Part shown: in pieces, positions 1 through 9,194 of the stretch
Layout: every line of letters starts with the position of its first letter
Numbering within the stretch: position 1 is the stretch's first letter
NCBI GenBank assembly: GCA_947497175.1
Contig: CANMFM010000006.1
Coordinates: 62,001-126,000, forward strand
Direction: 5' to 3'
Origin: an uncultured Aquimarina sp.
GTDB lineage: Bacteria; Bacteroidota; Bacteroidia; Flavobacteriales; Flavobacteriaceae
DNA: 64,000 nucleotides
The notes under the pieces: generated by a model
What the model was told of the DNA's origin: nothing
Databases searched by the model: none
Seen by the model: only the letters and a program-made list of their open reading frames with translations
Program-made: the position numbers and the translations under genes

Positions 1-550
1 CAAATAATTTTCCAATTCCCTTAGTGTATCCATGATCATTGGTGACATAAAACCGCTGTTCATCAATGAGTACAATATCGTTTGGACTTATTAAGGAAGG
101 ATCGGTGATAGATTTTTCAAAAACCAGTGTTGTGTCTCTTAGGGTAAATACCTCTATAGAATGTCCGTTAGAGGTATGGTTAATTGCCATGACTGTATAG
201 GTGCTATCTTTTTGAATCATTGAAATACCATGAGGCGCAAAAGGTTTCTTAAAAGAATTTGTAAGATGTGTGATCTTAAAGCCTTCGGTCTTTAAATCCA
301 TACTATATAGTCCTCCTTTTTCTTCTTCTACAGGAGGATAAACTAATCTATTTGTAGACGATATCAATGCAAAACTATCAATGGTACTAATGGTGATATC
401 CTCGGCACCGGGCAGGCGCACCTTTTTTATAATTTGACCCTCAAATCGATTTTCGATAGTTCTAAAAAATCCGGTAGAAACTAAGGTGTGAGCAGCAAAT
501 ACGATAATTAGAGTCAAAATAATCAGGATAATTTTTTTTGTGATTCGCAT
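1..550 (-). CDS. Paraoxonase/arylesterase-like beta-propeller hydrolase, 3' part cut off by the window edge
   Basis: The reading frame starts with ATG at 550 and stays open to base 1, so about 183 N-terminal residues are present. Residues 4-20 form a hydrophobic membrane anchor or signal segment. The motif SPNDIV followed by RFYVTNDHGY closely resembles the calcium-binding region of vertebrate paraoxonases (PNDI then FYGTNDH), and an upstream PHGIS motif also fits that family. The family comprises six-bladed propellers that hydrolyse lactones and aryl esters with the help of calcium. The substrate here is unknown. The strand-distal half with the remaining ligands is outside the window. An SMP-30/gluconolactonase relative is the main alternative. 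Confidence 0.75.
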   Translation of the reverse strand, partial: MRITKKIILIILTLIIVFAAHTLVSTGFFRTIENRFEGQIIKKVRLPGAEDITISTIDSFALISSTNRLVYPPVEEEKGGLYSMDLKTEGFKITHLTNSFKKPFAPHGISMIQKDSTYTVMAINHTSNGHSIEVFTLRDTTLVFEKSITDPSLISPNDIVLIDEQRFYVTNDHGYTKGIGKLF

Positions 551-713
551 GGACTTTTGAATTAGGTTTTTGTGTCATCATATGATATTTAGCATAACAT
601 AAATAGGCCGTTTTCTTATTTCCGCAGTATAGTGATTCTATTAGGAACTCTAGATCTTCATCATCGACGGTTTGGTTATCAAGATTTTCAACTTCTAGTT
701 TGAGTGTTGTCAA
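462..713 (-). CDS. Possible small protein of 83 residues, doubtful
   Basis: An open frame begins at a TTG codon at 713, has no ATG in its first 40 codons, and overlaps the start of the paraoxonase-like gene by 89 bases in another frame. The first 55 residues look protein-like, with an acidic stretch around DDEDLEFLIESLYCG and then a basic stretch. The last 28 residues are simply the shifted reading of the neighbouring gene's signal-anchor region. I recognise no family. It may be a real short gene, a decayed remnant, or chance. Confidence 0.25.
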   Translation of the reverse strand: MTTLKLEVENLDNQTVDDEDLEFLIESLYCGNKKTAYLCYAKYHMMTQKPNSKVHANHKKNYPDYFDSNYRICCSHLSFYRIF

Positions 714-758
714 ATTAGGGATGGCAATTTTTGGACAAAATGATTCCTGAAATACGCA

Positions 759-782
759 TTAGAACGTTTTTTTATGTTCTAA
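759..782. repeat. Inverted repeat TTAGAAC/GTTCTAA
   Basis: Perfect 7-base arms at 759-765 and 776-782 enclose a T-rich 10-base loop. It sits in the 252-base gap between the divergent small minus-strand frame and the fasciclin gene. It could be an operator or a weak hairpin. No other structure or clear promoter is visible in this gap. Confidence 0.4.
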
Positions 783-965
783 GATACCAAAAATTACATA
801 AGAAATCGCGTTGCTTTTGGATAAACCGAACTCGAATATTTATTTCTTCATTCTTACAGATTAAAAATAACTTTAAGATTCTGTTAACTATTATTTAACC
901 AAAAGTTACCAAAGAAAAAAGAGGATATGGCGTTATAGAAATCTAGATTAGAAAAATTCTCGAAA

Positions 966-1577
966 ATGAAAATTAGAATTGTTTTTACTGCTATTGCTCT
1001 TTCTGTATTTGTGTTCACTACATCATGTAATGACCGTGATAAATATATTGTCACAAAAGATGAGAATGGAAAGTTAATCGCACAAAAAGTACCTGAAAAC
1101 GGCGTTGTGGCAGAACTTGAAAAAAAGGTTCCTACAATAACAGAGTTCATATCGGTAGATAAAGGATTTTCTAAATTTACCGAAGCCTTAAAAGCATCAG
1201 AATTATACGAGGATTTAAAAGAAGAAGGGCCGTATACTATCTTTGCTCCTATAAACTCTGCTTTTGAAAGCTCATCTCAGGCGATGTCTGAAAATTTGTT
1301 AAAACCAGAGAATAAAGATCAGCTTATTGATGTTTTGAAATATCACATTATTGCAGATAAGATCACAGAAAAAGATATTATAGAAGCAATTAATGAAGGA
1401 AGAGGTAGTATTTCTTTAAAAACATTAGGAGGGAACTTACTTACAGCTTCTTTAAAAGGAGGCAATGTGTTTTTGATTGATGAAATGGGTAACGGAGGCA
1501 GATTGATTACTACTGATGTAGAGGCATCAAATGGGTATATTAATACAATCGATAATGTAATGATCCCAAAGAAATAA
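966..1577 (+). CDS. Fasciclin (FAS1) domain lipoprotein
   Basis: A 203-residue protein with an N-terminal lipoprotein signal ending in FTTSC, so Cys21 is the likely lipidated residue and the protein is anchored to a membrane. The rest, from about residue 48, is one FAS1 domain: the H1-type segment YTIFAPINSAFE, then a YHIIADKI segment, and a terminal part ending IDNVMIPKK. FAS1 domains mediate adhesion or protein-protein contacts at the cell surface. It stands alone, with a minus-strand gene converging on it 55 bases downstream. The function beyond surface adhesion is not deducible. Confidence 0.9.
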   Translation: MKIRIVFTAIALSVFVFTTSCNDRDKYIVTKDENGKLIAQKVPENGVVAELEKKVPTITEFISVDKGFSKFTEALKASELYEDLKEEGPYTIFAPINSAFESSSQAMSENLLKPENKDQLIDVLKYHIIADKITEKDIIEAINEGRGSISLKTLGGNLLTASLKGGNVFLIDEMGNGGRLITTDVEASNGYINTIDNVMIPKK

Positions 1578-1631
1578 GGATGATGAAATAATATGATTCT
1601 TTCGGGGTGATTTTCGAACTTCTTCTAAGGT

Positions 1632-2282
1632 CTATTTTGTATGCATGGCAAGTAACCGAAAGTCATAGGGTGTCCATGAGCAAGCTTTAATATCACTTTT
1701 TTTTAAGGCAGTGTTTACCCAGGTATTACAAGTATTAAAGCAGTTGTAGCTTCCTGTAGCTTCATAAAAATTATCATATGTATTGTAATTCAATCCTGAT
1801 ACGATTATTTTCTTATTCTGATCATCTACCTTAAAGGTGTCATTTATATAATTGTTCAACTTTTCAAATTGATTAGGTGTTATTGTTATTTCGACCCAGT
1901 CATTTTTTATAGTGTTGTATCTTGTTATATGCAAGAGGGCAGGGGTATTAAAGAATGCCGCTTTGCATGTATTGATGATGGACAAATCTGACCATGTAGA
2001 TGTCTTCATATAAAAAGTTCTGTCTCCCCATCCAAACGAAAAAAATTGCTCCTGATTCGTATGAGTTAATCCCTCTAAAATTGATGGATGCAATTCGTCT
2101 TTATGGATAATGATTTCTAAATGAATACCGTTAGAACTTAAATAGATCTTATGCTTCTTTTCTTCAAGAATCTGGTCATTATTTACAGGAATATAGGTCA
2201 AAATCAAAGATCCTATAAGATAGGTAACCGGAATAAAAAGGAGCATGACTAGAAGTCTTACTATTTTCTTGAGTATCTGCAT
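1632..2282 (-). CDS. DUF2459 / TIGR02117 family membrane-anchored protein
   Basis: A 216-residue protein with one N-terminal transmembrane segment (about residues 8-30), followed by a soluble domain. The features FFSFGWGDRTFYMKT, CKAAFFNTPALLHITRY and the YNCFNTCNTWVNTALK motif are characteristic of the DUF2459 family. The late Asn-Cys-Trp/Thr-Trp region and the early SSNGIHLEI motif (a conserved His) suggest an NlpC/P60-like papain fold, which is inference. The family is uncharacterised and often lies near periplasmic functions. The start at 2282 gives a canonical signal anchor. No operon partner is evident. Confidence 0.85.
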   Translation of the reverse strand: MQILKKIVRLLVMLLFIPVTYLIGSLILTYIPVNNDQILEEKKHKIYLSSNGIHLEIIIHKDELHPSILEGLTHTNQEQFFSFGWGDRTFYMKTSTWSDLSIINTCKAAFFNTPALLHITRYNTIKNDWVEITITPNQFEKLNNYINDTFKVDDQNKKIIVSGLNYNTYDNFYEATGSYNCFNTCNTWVNTALKKSDIKACSWTPYDFRLLAMHTK

Positions 2283-2730
2283 GATTGCGCATAAATTGAT
2301 GTTCTAAAATACTAAAACTATTTTTTTGGTTTCATTAAAAATGGATAAAGAGGGTACTTGTATAAGCACCCCCGGGGCCTTAACTAAGTGGGTACCCCTA
2401 CCAATTTTGTTAAAGAACCCGGTAAATTAGCAGGTGGGGGTACTTCAATTGTTAAAGCTTCCTGTACATTCGTCAGTTGGCCCGATAGATTTGCAAGCTG
2501 CCGCGGTAACTTTGTCAGTTTACCCACTTCATTTGTAGGGTGCTACAGTAGATTTGTACGTTTACCTATGGTTTTTGAGCATCACAGTGTCTTTTTTGAA
2601 CCTATTCTATCCAAATCAATTGTGTATTTTGATGTTTTTAATCCATAACCCTATTCTCGATACATTTCTCCTAAAGTCGAAATACTCGAATTGACGGGTT
2701 TTAGATTAAAAAAACAGGGGTTCTCAGATC
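2283..2730. other. 448-base intergenic region with a degenerate tandem array
   Basis: This gap lies between the start of the DUF2459 gene and the 3' end of the alpha-2-macroglobulin-like gene, both on the minus strand. It contains the 21-base repeat array described separately, a GGGTACCC palindrome at 2390-2397, and at 2653-2697 a segment beginning TTCTCGATACATTTCTCC and containing ACTCGAATTGACG that looks like a dispersed intergenic element. No convincing terminator for the large upstream gene was seen. Confidence 0.6.
2394..2582. repeat. Degenerate 21-base tandem repeat, about nine units
   Basis: Consecutive units begin at 2394, 2415, 2436, 2457, 2478, 2499, 2520, 2541 and 2562, all exactly 21 bases. 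The approximate consensus is TTACCCGGTAGATTTGTCAGT with much divergence. Because 21 is a multiple of three, the plus strand reads as heptads near P-T-S-F-V-S-L from a GTG at 2388 to 2648. The minus strand reads as heptads near G-K-L-T-N-L-P ending at a TAG around 2388. Neither strand has a normal ATG start or signal peptide, so I treat it as a decayed repeat rather than a gene. A translated repeat protein cannot be excluded. Confidence 0.75.
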
Positions 2731-5700
2731 TTATTTAATTGTTATTCTAATCCCTTCAGAATGACTGGAAAATTCCGGGGCATACATACTTTGTATTGTA
2801 GTAATTCCGTTAGAGAAATCTCCTTTATTATTTACCCGAAGATCGTATTCAAAAACATGCACCCCTTTTGGTAAATAATCGAAGAAAAAATTAGTCGAAG
2901 CATCTTTTGTACTTTCGTAATATCCTAAACCGTCTTGCCATTTATACTGAGAGATTACATTAATAGGTTCTAAGCCAGAGGCACGCATATCTTTCATGTG
3001 TATAAATTCCATGGCGCGGTCTGATCGTATTTCGATACGCACTCTTACCAGGTCACCCAGTTGCAAATTGGTTTTATCTGTAATTTCTGTAATTTTTTCG
3101 CCGGTATCCGTATTCTTTTTTAAGAATAGTTTTTTGTTCAGCTTCAGAGGTGTCTCTGCAGTCGTAATTTTATCAAGGTTTTCAAAATATTGCCAGTACA
3201 ATGCCCCCCAGGCAATACCTTTTCCTTTTTTGGTAATTTTAGCAGTAGCCATTTTAGGCGTTATATCATCGCCATTCCACGAAGTTTTAAAATATCCTGT
3301 CCCTGCTTCGACTTTTACGGCAGGTATAGCAGAAGGGTCTATCTTTTGATCCCCCAATACGATTTCAACCATATCTGTAACCGATAACCAATCGCTGCCC
3401 TGTAATAATAACGCATATACAGCATCTGATGTAGCTTTGGTGGTTTTCCAGCGATTTGTTTGCTTATTTTTTAATAACCACACTTTAAGATTATCTACAA
3501 TTTGAGTTCGTTTTGGTTCTTGCTCAATTTCAGAAAATACTTCGATCATCAAGGATTGCGTTTCTACAGGCGCTTGATACCAAAACCAACTCGAGGTATT
3601 CGATTTCCAGTACATACCCAGTTCTTCACTAGTGATGCTTTTTTCGTCTAATGATCTAATAATTTTTGTAGCGGTAGTGATGTCATTATTTCTATGTAAG
3701 ATTAGTGATAGTAAGCCTTGTGCATACAGACTTTGATCTAACCAATATTTTTTGGATTGCCCGAAATAGTAGTCCCAGGCCTCATTAGTGCTTTTAGGTC
3801 TTTTAATATCTGAAAAGAAACTACGCATATACAGGTAGTGGATCTGAGTGTAACTCAAATGATTCTTATCAATATCTATTTTATTTCGTTTACAGTATCT
3901 TTTTAATTGTTCATACTCTTTTACAAATTCTTGATCAAGATAGCGAACAGCATTCTGGAGCATACCAGACGTATTAGAATCATATTGGGTTACGCCTAAT
4001 TTTTTTAGATGACCAAACCCGGTAGCAATATGTTGTGTGATGTATCGGTTTTCACGGCCGCCCTGAAACCAGGGAAATGCACCAGACCCATATTGCATTT
4101 GCCTTAATTTATGTAATGCAGATTGCAATTCGTTATTCATTTTATTGAGATCAAAAAGTAATGCGATTCTCTTTTTTTGTTCAGTTTCGTTTTGTGCATC
4201 CCTGAGCCATGGTGTCTCTTGCAGGATAAGAGATTTTAGCTCTTGATTTTTTTCGAGATTGCTTAACAAGGCATCGCTAGATTTCCATTGTTTAAATACT
4301 TCTTGAATTCTTGGATTAGAATTTGCAATATGACTGGCTAACGTATTTGCATAATACCTGGAGAATGTTTGCTCAGAACATTCATAAGGATATTCCATAA
4401 GGTATGGTAATGCTTGTACAGCATACCAAGCAGGGTTAGAGGTCATCTCTAAGGTAAGCTTATGATGCTTTATGGTATTAGAAGTGTTATTTTTTAACTT
4501 ATCGAGTGTAAATGTTTTTGTTTGGTCAGAACGAATCCACATAGGTAATGTTTCGGTAACGAGCATACGGTTGCTAAGCACCGGAAGCACATTTTGCTCA
4601 CCGTCAGAAAACACTCCGGCTTTTGCAATAATTTTGTATTGTACAGTTTGAACATTGTCTGGGATTTGTAATTTCCAAAATACATTGGTGTTTCCTTTGG
4701 CTTTAATTTGAAAATTCTGACGAGCATTGTTGTTTTGTAGCCTGGTATCAATTTTAGAATTGGTAAGAGCATCAAATAGCTGAAGCTCTATAATTCCATC
4801 CAGATTTTTAGTTGCCAGATTCGCTATTTTTGAACTTAGTACAATTACATCACCTTGCCTTAAAAACCGTGGTGGATTTGGGAGCACCATAAGTTCTTTT
4901 TGCGTTACAGTCTCAAGCATTTTTGTACTAGAATTTAGCTCTTTGGTATGGGCCAGAAGCTGAAGTTTCCATCTCGTAAGTGCTTCGGGAGCTGTAAAAT
5001 TAAAACTCACATTACCATCGGCATCGGTGGTTAACTTTGGAAAGAAAAATGCAGTTTCCTGAAGGTTCTTTCGAATTTTGACACCTTCAAGAGAGGTTTC
5101 TTTTTGATTTTTATCCTTTTCTGTTTCTTCAGAGGATATTGCGGACACAGAATTTCCTGTTATATTCTTTTTCTTATCAGCCGCCACTTCAGCGGTAATC
5201 TCTTCCTCTAATTCGGCACCATCGGCCATCGAACTTTCCATCATAGGGGCGGCTGCTATCCTACCGGATTTCATCATTCGGTTTCTACCCCCAAAATAAT
5301 TTTGACCAAAATATAATCCAAACCAGTTTAATTGATCATATCCCTGTGGGTCATAGTATCGTTGTGGTGTTTGATTGTTTTGAAGTCTGAAGACGTTAGT
5401 GGCAAAACTTTGTGTACTTTGTCGTTTACTTTGCGTATAATAATTAGGACGATTTGTCGGGTCAAAATACCATTGATGCTCTTTAAATTGATCCAAAGAG
5501 GCATCATACATGCTGGCAAGTACTTCTGCAGCTACCTTATCGCCCTTTGGACCTTTAAGTATAAAACTCCAGGTTTCATCCTGGCCAGGCAATAATTTAT
5601 CTCTAAATGTTTTTGTTTCTATACTTAACTCTTTGGATTCATAGGGCACAGGAATTTGGATAACTCCACTTTGATATCCATTGTAATTAGCAAAGCTATA

Positions 5701-8700
5701 CGCTACCGAAAACCCACCGAGATCTTCCTTAGTAACCGGTATTTTTATAGTTTTACTGTTTTTGGATAATTTAATCAATCTCGTCTCTATGATTTTACGA
5801 TTTTTTTCAATGTCCAGAGTCACTGTAATATCTTCTGAAGCAGAACTTAATTTTAAGAGCACCTCGTCATTAACTTTGTACGAAGTTTTATTAAGAGAAG
5901 CTTCAAATAATTGCTGATCACTAATAGCGTCGTCGTTTTGACTGTAAAGGGTTGTGTATTGAATGTCTTTTACCTCCTGACCATATCGGTCTTTGGTATG
6001 TAATTCTACAACATAGGTTCCTGATTCCCATTTTTTGGTAGTGGCCAGCGGTATTTTTTGAATGGCTTTAGCCTCTACTTCAGAATCGTTTGTGCTGAAT
6101 TTGGTTTCATACACCAGATCTCCTTTTTGCCATGTTCTATAATCATGTTCGTTTTGATAGGCGTCATGCGGGAACAGCTTTTTAAATTCATCTTTAGAAA
6201 AACCAGAATAATCGGGGGCTTTCCATGGGCGCTCACGCAGTGGAGAAGAAGGAGCCTCTAATTTGAAGATTTTAATCGTCCCATTTGCAGCTACGAATTC
6301 ATTATTTAGGTTTACAGTTGTCACAGTAAGTACATGATCCTTATTGGTTTTGTCAATTTTATCTTTGATACCTACTCTGGCAGTCATTACATGATATCCT
6401 ACATTTACGACAGTAGTGGTGCTACGTGTTTCTCCATTTATATCAGTAACATCTGCGATGACTTCATAATTAAAAATGGGTAAATTTTCTTTAGAAACAC
6501 TTTTATCGGCAAGTGCAGCAAAATTAATTTTGTAGACTCCGTTCTGATCAGTTTTGGTTTCTCCATGTATAATTTCTTGAGATGTTGACGTATATCTGGG
6601 ATACCAATAACACCATCTTGGATACTGCACTTTACGGTGTACTCGATATACTACTTTGGCGTCTGTAATATTGCTTCCTGCATATGCGGTTGCAACACCA
6701 GTAAGTTTTACAGTGTCATTGACTCTATAGGTTTCAGTAACTGGATTAAATTTGGTTTCAAATTTAGGGCGTTTATATTCTTCCACAGAAATAGAAGTAT
6801 TGTTATAATCATTTGTGTGAATAGTATATATTCCTGTTAACCCAGAGGATGGGAGTATAAATTCACCGCTAAATGAGCCATATTCATTAGTTTTAAAATT
6901 AAGAGTTTTTATTTCCTGGCCATTTACATCTCTAAGGGTAGCAAAAGCAGATTGATTTGGAAGTATTTCGAAATCTTCTTTACCGCTCGAAGACATTGAA
7001 ATTCCTTTAAAATATACAGTTTGCCCGGGCCGGTAAATACTTCGATCTGTAAAGAGAAAGGTTTTAAATGTAGTCGTATTATTATCTACCGGGTCATAAG
7101 ATTCATTTAAATAATATCCTTCAAATCGAGCTAAATCTTTCTCGTGGGATACTTTGACGGTTACATCATAATAATAAGAGTTTAGGGATAAGGATGCCTG
7201 ACCTTTTTGATCGGTAATAATGGTTTTGTCCAACTTTTCTCTGTATCCCCGATCAGTATCTGTTTTTAGATGTATTTTGGCATTAGACATAGGAGCTCCC
7301 GTGTTTCGATCTAAAACCTGAAAAATAGTAGCTGTTGGAGTACTGTTTTCGATGAGGGCTATATCAGTAATCTGCAAACTTCCGTATGCAAACATCGTTT
7401 CTTGAGAGAGATCTTTTAGTGTTGAAGCTAAGATTAAATAGGATCCCTGTGCTAACTCGGGGATTAAGACTTCTGTCGTATGAGTTTGATAATCGTTTTC
7501 ATTTTGCAGGGCTGCTTCCCAAGTTTTGTATACGCTCAATGAGTTCAAAAATTTAATTTGATCATTGGTTTCATACAATCGTTTTAGTGCTTTAAGTTGT
7601 TTGGGATTTATTTTTAAAGCTTTAAAACAAAGTTTGTCTAAATTTTTATATGTAATTAATAAGCGTCCAGGAGTTTGTATAGGGATATATTCTTCGGTTT
7701 TGATAGCGAGCTCTGTACTTAGTATTTGTTCTTTTAATGCATTACATTTTTTTGCTCCCCTGGAATCGGGAAACTTATTCTGTACAGCATTGCATATTTG
7801 AATGGCATCTTTTAGTTTCCATCTGTTAATTTCATTCTCTTTTGGAATATATGCAGAGGCCTGCTCTTTGTATAGTTTTGCGATTTCAAAGTCATATAAG
7901 GCTGAAGCGGGTTTGGATGCAAATGTTTCTTTTTCGGTACGTAAGGTTTCTAACAAGACTTCTTGTTTATCGAGAAATACAGCATTTTCATAAACAAATT
8001 GTATACGCTCTATATTTACCTCGGTTAATGCATCTAATCGATTATTTCTTGAATGAAATTTGGTCAGATTTTGATATAGTTTTAAAGCGTTTAACTGCAA
8101 CGACAAAGAATCCTTTGCTTCTATTTCTAAAGAATTAAAAATTGTATGTTCTTTTAGGTATTGTACAATATCTATAGAAAAGGCATAAGCCGGTTTAGTA
8201 ATATTGGTTTCAGAAGTTTTATAAAACTCTAAAGCATTATGGATCAAGAAATCATAAAGTGTGGGTCTGTAGCTTTTTGAACCCTTGGCAGTATGTAAAA
8301 TTTTGTCAAACTGCTGAAGGTCTGTTTGTTGGGCCAAGACTCCATTTTTAATCGATTTTTGATAATGCAAATGCACCTCTGCAAACAATGTTTCTAAATC
8401 CCAGGTTCTAAAGTCTTCTTGATCAACCTTTTCTGAAGTTTCGGTTCTGTTGTAAAATTTCCATCGATTGGCCTTAAAATATTGCCAGTATAAATTAGCC
8501 AGGATACTTTCTAATATGTTCTTTTTAGGAAATGTACTCTGCTTAATTTCTTCTTTTATGTTTTTAATGATGGTAAGTTGCGCATTTTCTTCTAAGGTGA
8601 TCAAATATTTAGCCTTATACAATAACGCTTTTATAACTTGATTATCATCGTTTTGCTTTTTGGCCTTTTTATATATAGTTTCAACAATTTCTAAAGCAGA

Positions 8701-8823
8701 TTTTGGTAATCCTTTGTGGTCAAGGGCCTCTACTTCTTTCCAGTTGTTTTGATAATCATTCTGACCAATCATATAGTTTATATTTATTACACAGATTATG
8801 ATAAGGATGATGCATTTTTTCAT
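2731..8823 (-). CDS. Alpha-2-macroglobulin family protein with intact CxEQ thioester motif
   Basis: A 2030-residue exported protein with a signal peptide at residues 1-20. The N-terminal 450 residues are helical and repeat-like. A carboxypeptidase-regulatory-like segment lies near 505-555, and an MG2-type domain near 590 carries DRSIYRPGQTVYF. An alanine/methionine/acid-rich linker follows at roughly 1180-1240. The A2M core lies near 1275 (APEALTRWKL). The thioester motif is C1482-S-E-Q1485, followed by the alpha-helical thioester domain. Family members trap proteases by covalent thioester capture and guard the periplasm or cell surface. At about 2030 residues it is longer than the roughly 1650 residues of enterobacterial forms. 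No penicillin-binding protein 1C partner is next to it. Confidence 0.92.
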   Translation of the reverse strand: MKKCIILIIICVININYMIGQNDYQNNWKEVEALDHKGLPKSALEIVETIYKKAKKQNDDNQVIKALLYKAKYLITLEENAQLTIIKNIKEEIKQSTFPKKNILESILANLYWQYFKANRWKFYNRTETSEKVDQEDFRTWDLETLFAEVHLHYQKSIKNGVLAQQTDLQQFDKILHTAKGSKSYRPTLYDFLIHNALEFYKTSETNITKPAYAFSIDIVQYLKEHTIFNSLEIEAKDSLSLQLNALKLYQNLTKFHSRNNRLDALTEVNIERIQFVYENAVFLDKQEVLLETLRTEKETFASKPASALYDFEIAKLYKEQASAYIPKENEINRWKLKDAIQICNAVQNKFPDSRGAKKCNALKEQILSTELAIKTEEYIPIQTPGRLLITYKNLDKLCFKALKINPKQLKALKRLYETNDQIKFLNSLSVYKTWEAALQNENDYQTHTTEVLIPELAQGSYLILASTLKDLSQETMFAYGSLQITDIALIENSTPTATIFQVLDRNTGAPMSNAKIHLKTDTDRGYREKLDKTIITDQKGQASLSLNSYYYDVTVKVSHEKDLARFEGYYLNESYDPVDNNTTTFKTFLFTDRSIYRPGQTVYFKGISMSSSGKEDFEILPNQSAFATLRDVNGQEIKTLNFKTNEYGSFSGEFILPSSGLTGIYTIHTNDYNNTSISVEEYKRPKFETKFNPVTETYRVNDTVKLTGVATAYAGSNITDAKVVYRVHRKVQYPRWCYWYPRYTSTSQEIIHGETKTDQNGVYKINFAALADKSVSKENLPIFNYEVIADVTDINGETRSTTTVVNVGYHVMTARVGIKDKIDKTNKDHVLTVTTVNLNNEFVAANGTIKIFKLEAPSSPLRERPWKAPDYSGFSKDEFKKLFPHDAYQNEHDYRTWQKGDLVYETKFSTNDSEVEAKAIQKIPLATTKKWESGTYVVELHTKDRYGQEVKDIQYTTLYSQNDDAISDQQLFEASLNKTSYKVNDEVLLKLSSASEDITVTLDIEKNRKIIETRLIKLSKNSKTIKIPVTKEDLGGFSVAYSFANYNGYQSGVIQIPVPYESKELSIETKTFRDKLLPGQDETWSFILKGPKGDKVAAEVLASMYDASLDQFKEHQWYFDPTNRPNYYTQSKRQSTQSFATNVFRLQNNQTPQRYYDPQGYDQLNWFGLYFGQNYFGGRNRMMKSGRIAAAPMMESSMADGAELEEEITAEVAADKKKNITGNSVSAISSEETEKDKNQKETSLEGVKIRKNLQETAFFFPKLTTDADGNVSFNFTAPEALTRWKLQLLAHTKELNSSTKMLETVTQKELMVLPNPPRFLRQGDVIVLSSKIANLATKNLDGIIELQLFDALTNSKIDTRLQNNNARQNFQIKAKGNTNVFWKLQIPDNVQTVQYKIIAKAGVFSDGEQNVLPVLSNRMLVTETLPMWIRSDQTKTFTLDKLKNNTSNTIKHHKLTLEMTSNPAWYAVQALPYLMEYPYECSEQTFSRYYANTLASHIANSNPRIQEVFKQWKSSDALLSNLEKNQELKSLILQETPWLRDAQNETEQKKRIALLFDLNKMNNELQSALHKLRQMQYGSGAFPWFQGGRENRYITQHIATGFGHLKKLGVTQYDSNTSGMLQNAVRYLDQEFVKEYEQLKRYCKRNKIDIDKNHLSYTQIHYLYMRSFFSDIKRPKSTNEAWDYYFGQSKKYWLDQSLYAQGLLSLILHRNNDITTATKIIRSLDEKSITSEELGMYWKSNTSSWFWYQAPVETQSLMIEVFSEIEQEPKRTQIVDNLKVWLLKNKQTNRWKTTKATSDAVYALLLQGSDWLSVTDMVEIVLGDQKIDPSAIPAVKVEAGTGYFKTSWNGDDITPKMATAKITKKGKGIAWGALYWQYFENLDKITTAETPLKLNKKLFLKKNTDTGEKITEITDKTNLQLGDLVRVRIEIRSDRAMEFIHMKDMRASGLEPINVISQYKWQDGLGYYESTKDASTNFFFDYLPKGVHVFEYDLRVNNKGDFSNGITTIQSMYAPEFSSHSEGIRITIK

Positions 8824-9194
8824 CGTAAAGGTTTTAGATTGTTAATTAAATTCAAGCAAGAGACGTACCAAATTCATTTAGCACTTACTTATGATTTTTA
8901 TAAATAACATTATAAAGCTACGTATTTGAAATGAGCCTTGACAATTTTGTAGCCATAAAGTCAATTTAACTTTAGATTGAGGTAAAGAAAAGAATAACGT
9001 ATCATAAAATAAAGCTCAAATTAGTGAAAGGATCATTTTAATGAGTTTATTGATTATCGCGATGAGGGAACGGTTTATAGCATTTCTATGAATTCTTGCT
9101 TTTCTACTTTTCAAGTACGTTATTTTTTTTCATTCTATCATTCTTTTATTATTCATTGTAGATTGTATCTTTACTTTCGATATAAGAATTAACT
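8824..9194. other. 371-base divergent promoter region
   Basis: The gap separates the alpha-2-macroglobulin-like gene (minus) from the Mpl-type ligase gene (plus), so it must hold two divergent promoters. For the ligase a weak candidate is TTT-N19-TATCTTTA ending near 9171. No clear TAnnTTTG box was found for the minus-strand gene. The sequence is otherwise AT-rich without strong repeats or RNA-like structure. Confidence 0.4.

Noticed and set aside
2394..2582. CRISPR array
   Set aside because: The 21-base units are contiguous with no spacers and are too divergent; no cas genes are present.
8716..8907. Plus-strand open frame across the start of the alpha-2-macroglobulin-like gene
   Set aside because: It is the complement of a strongly supported signal peptide and has no protein-like features.
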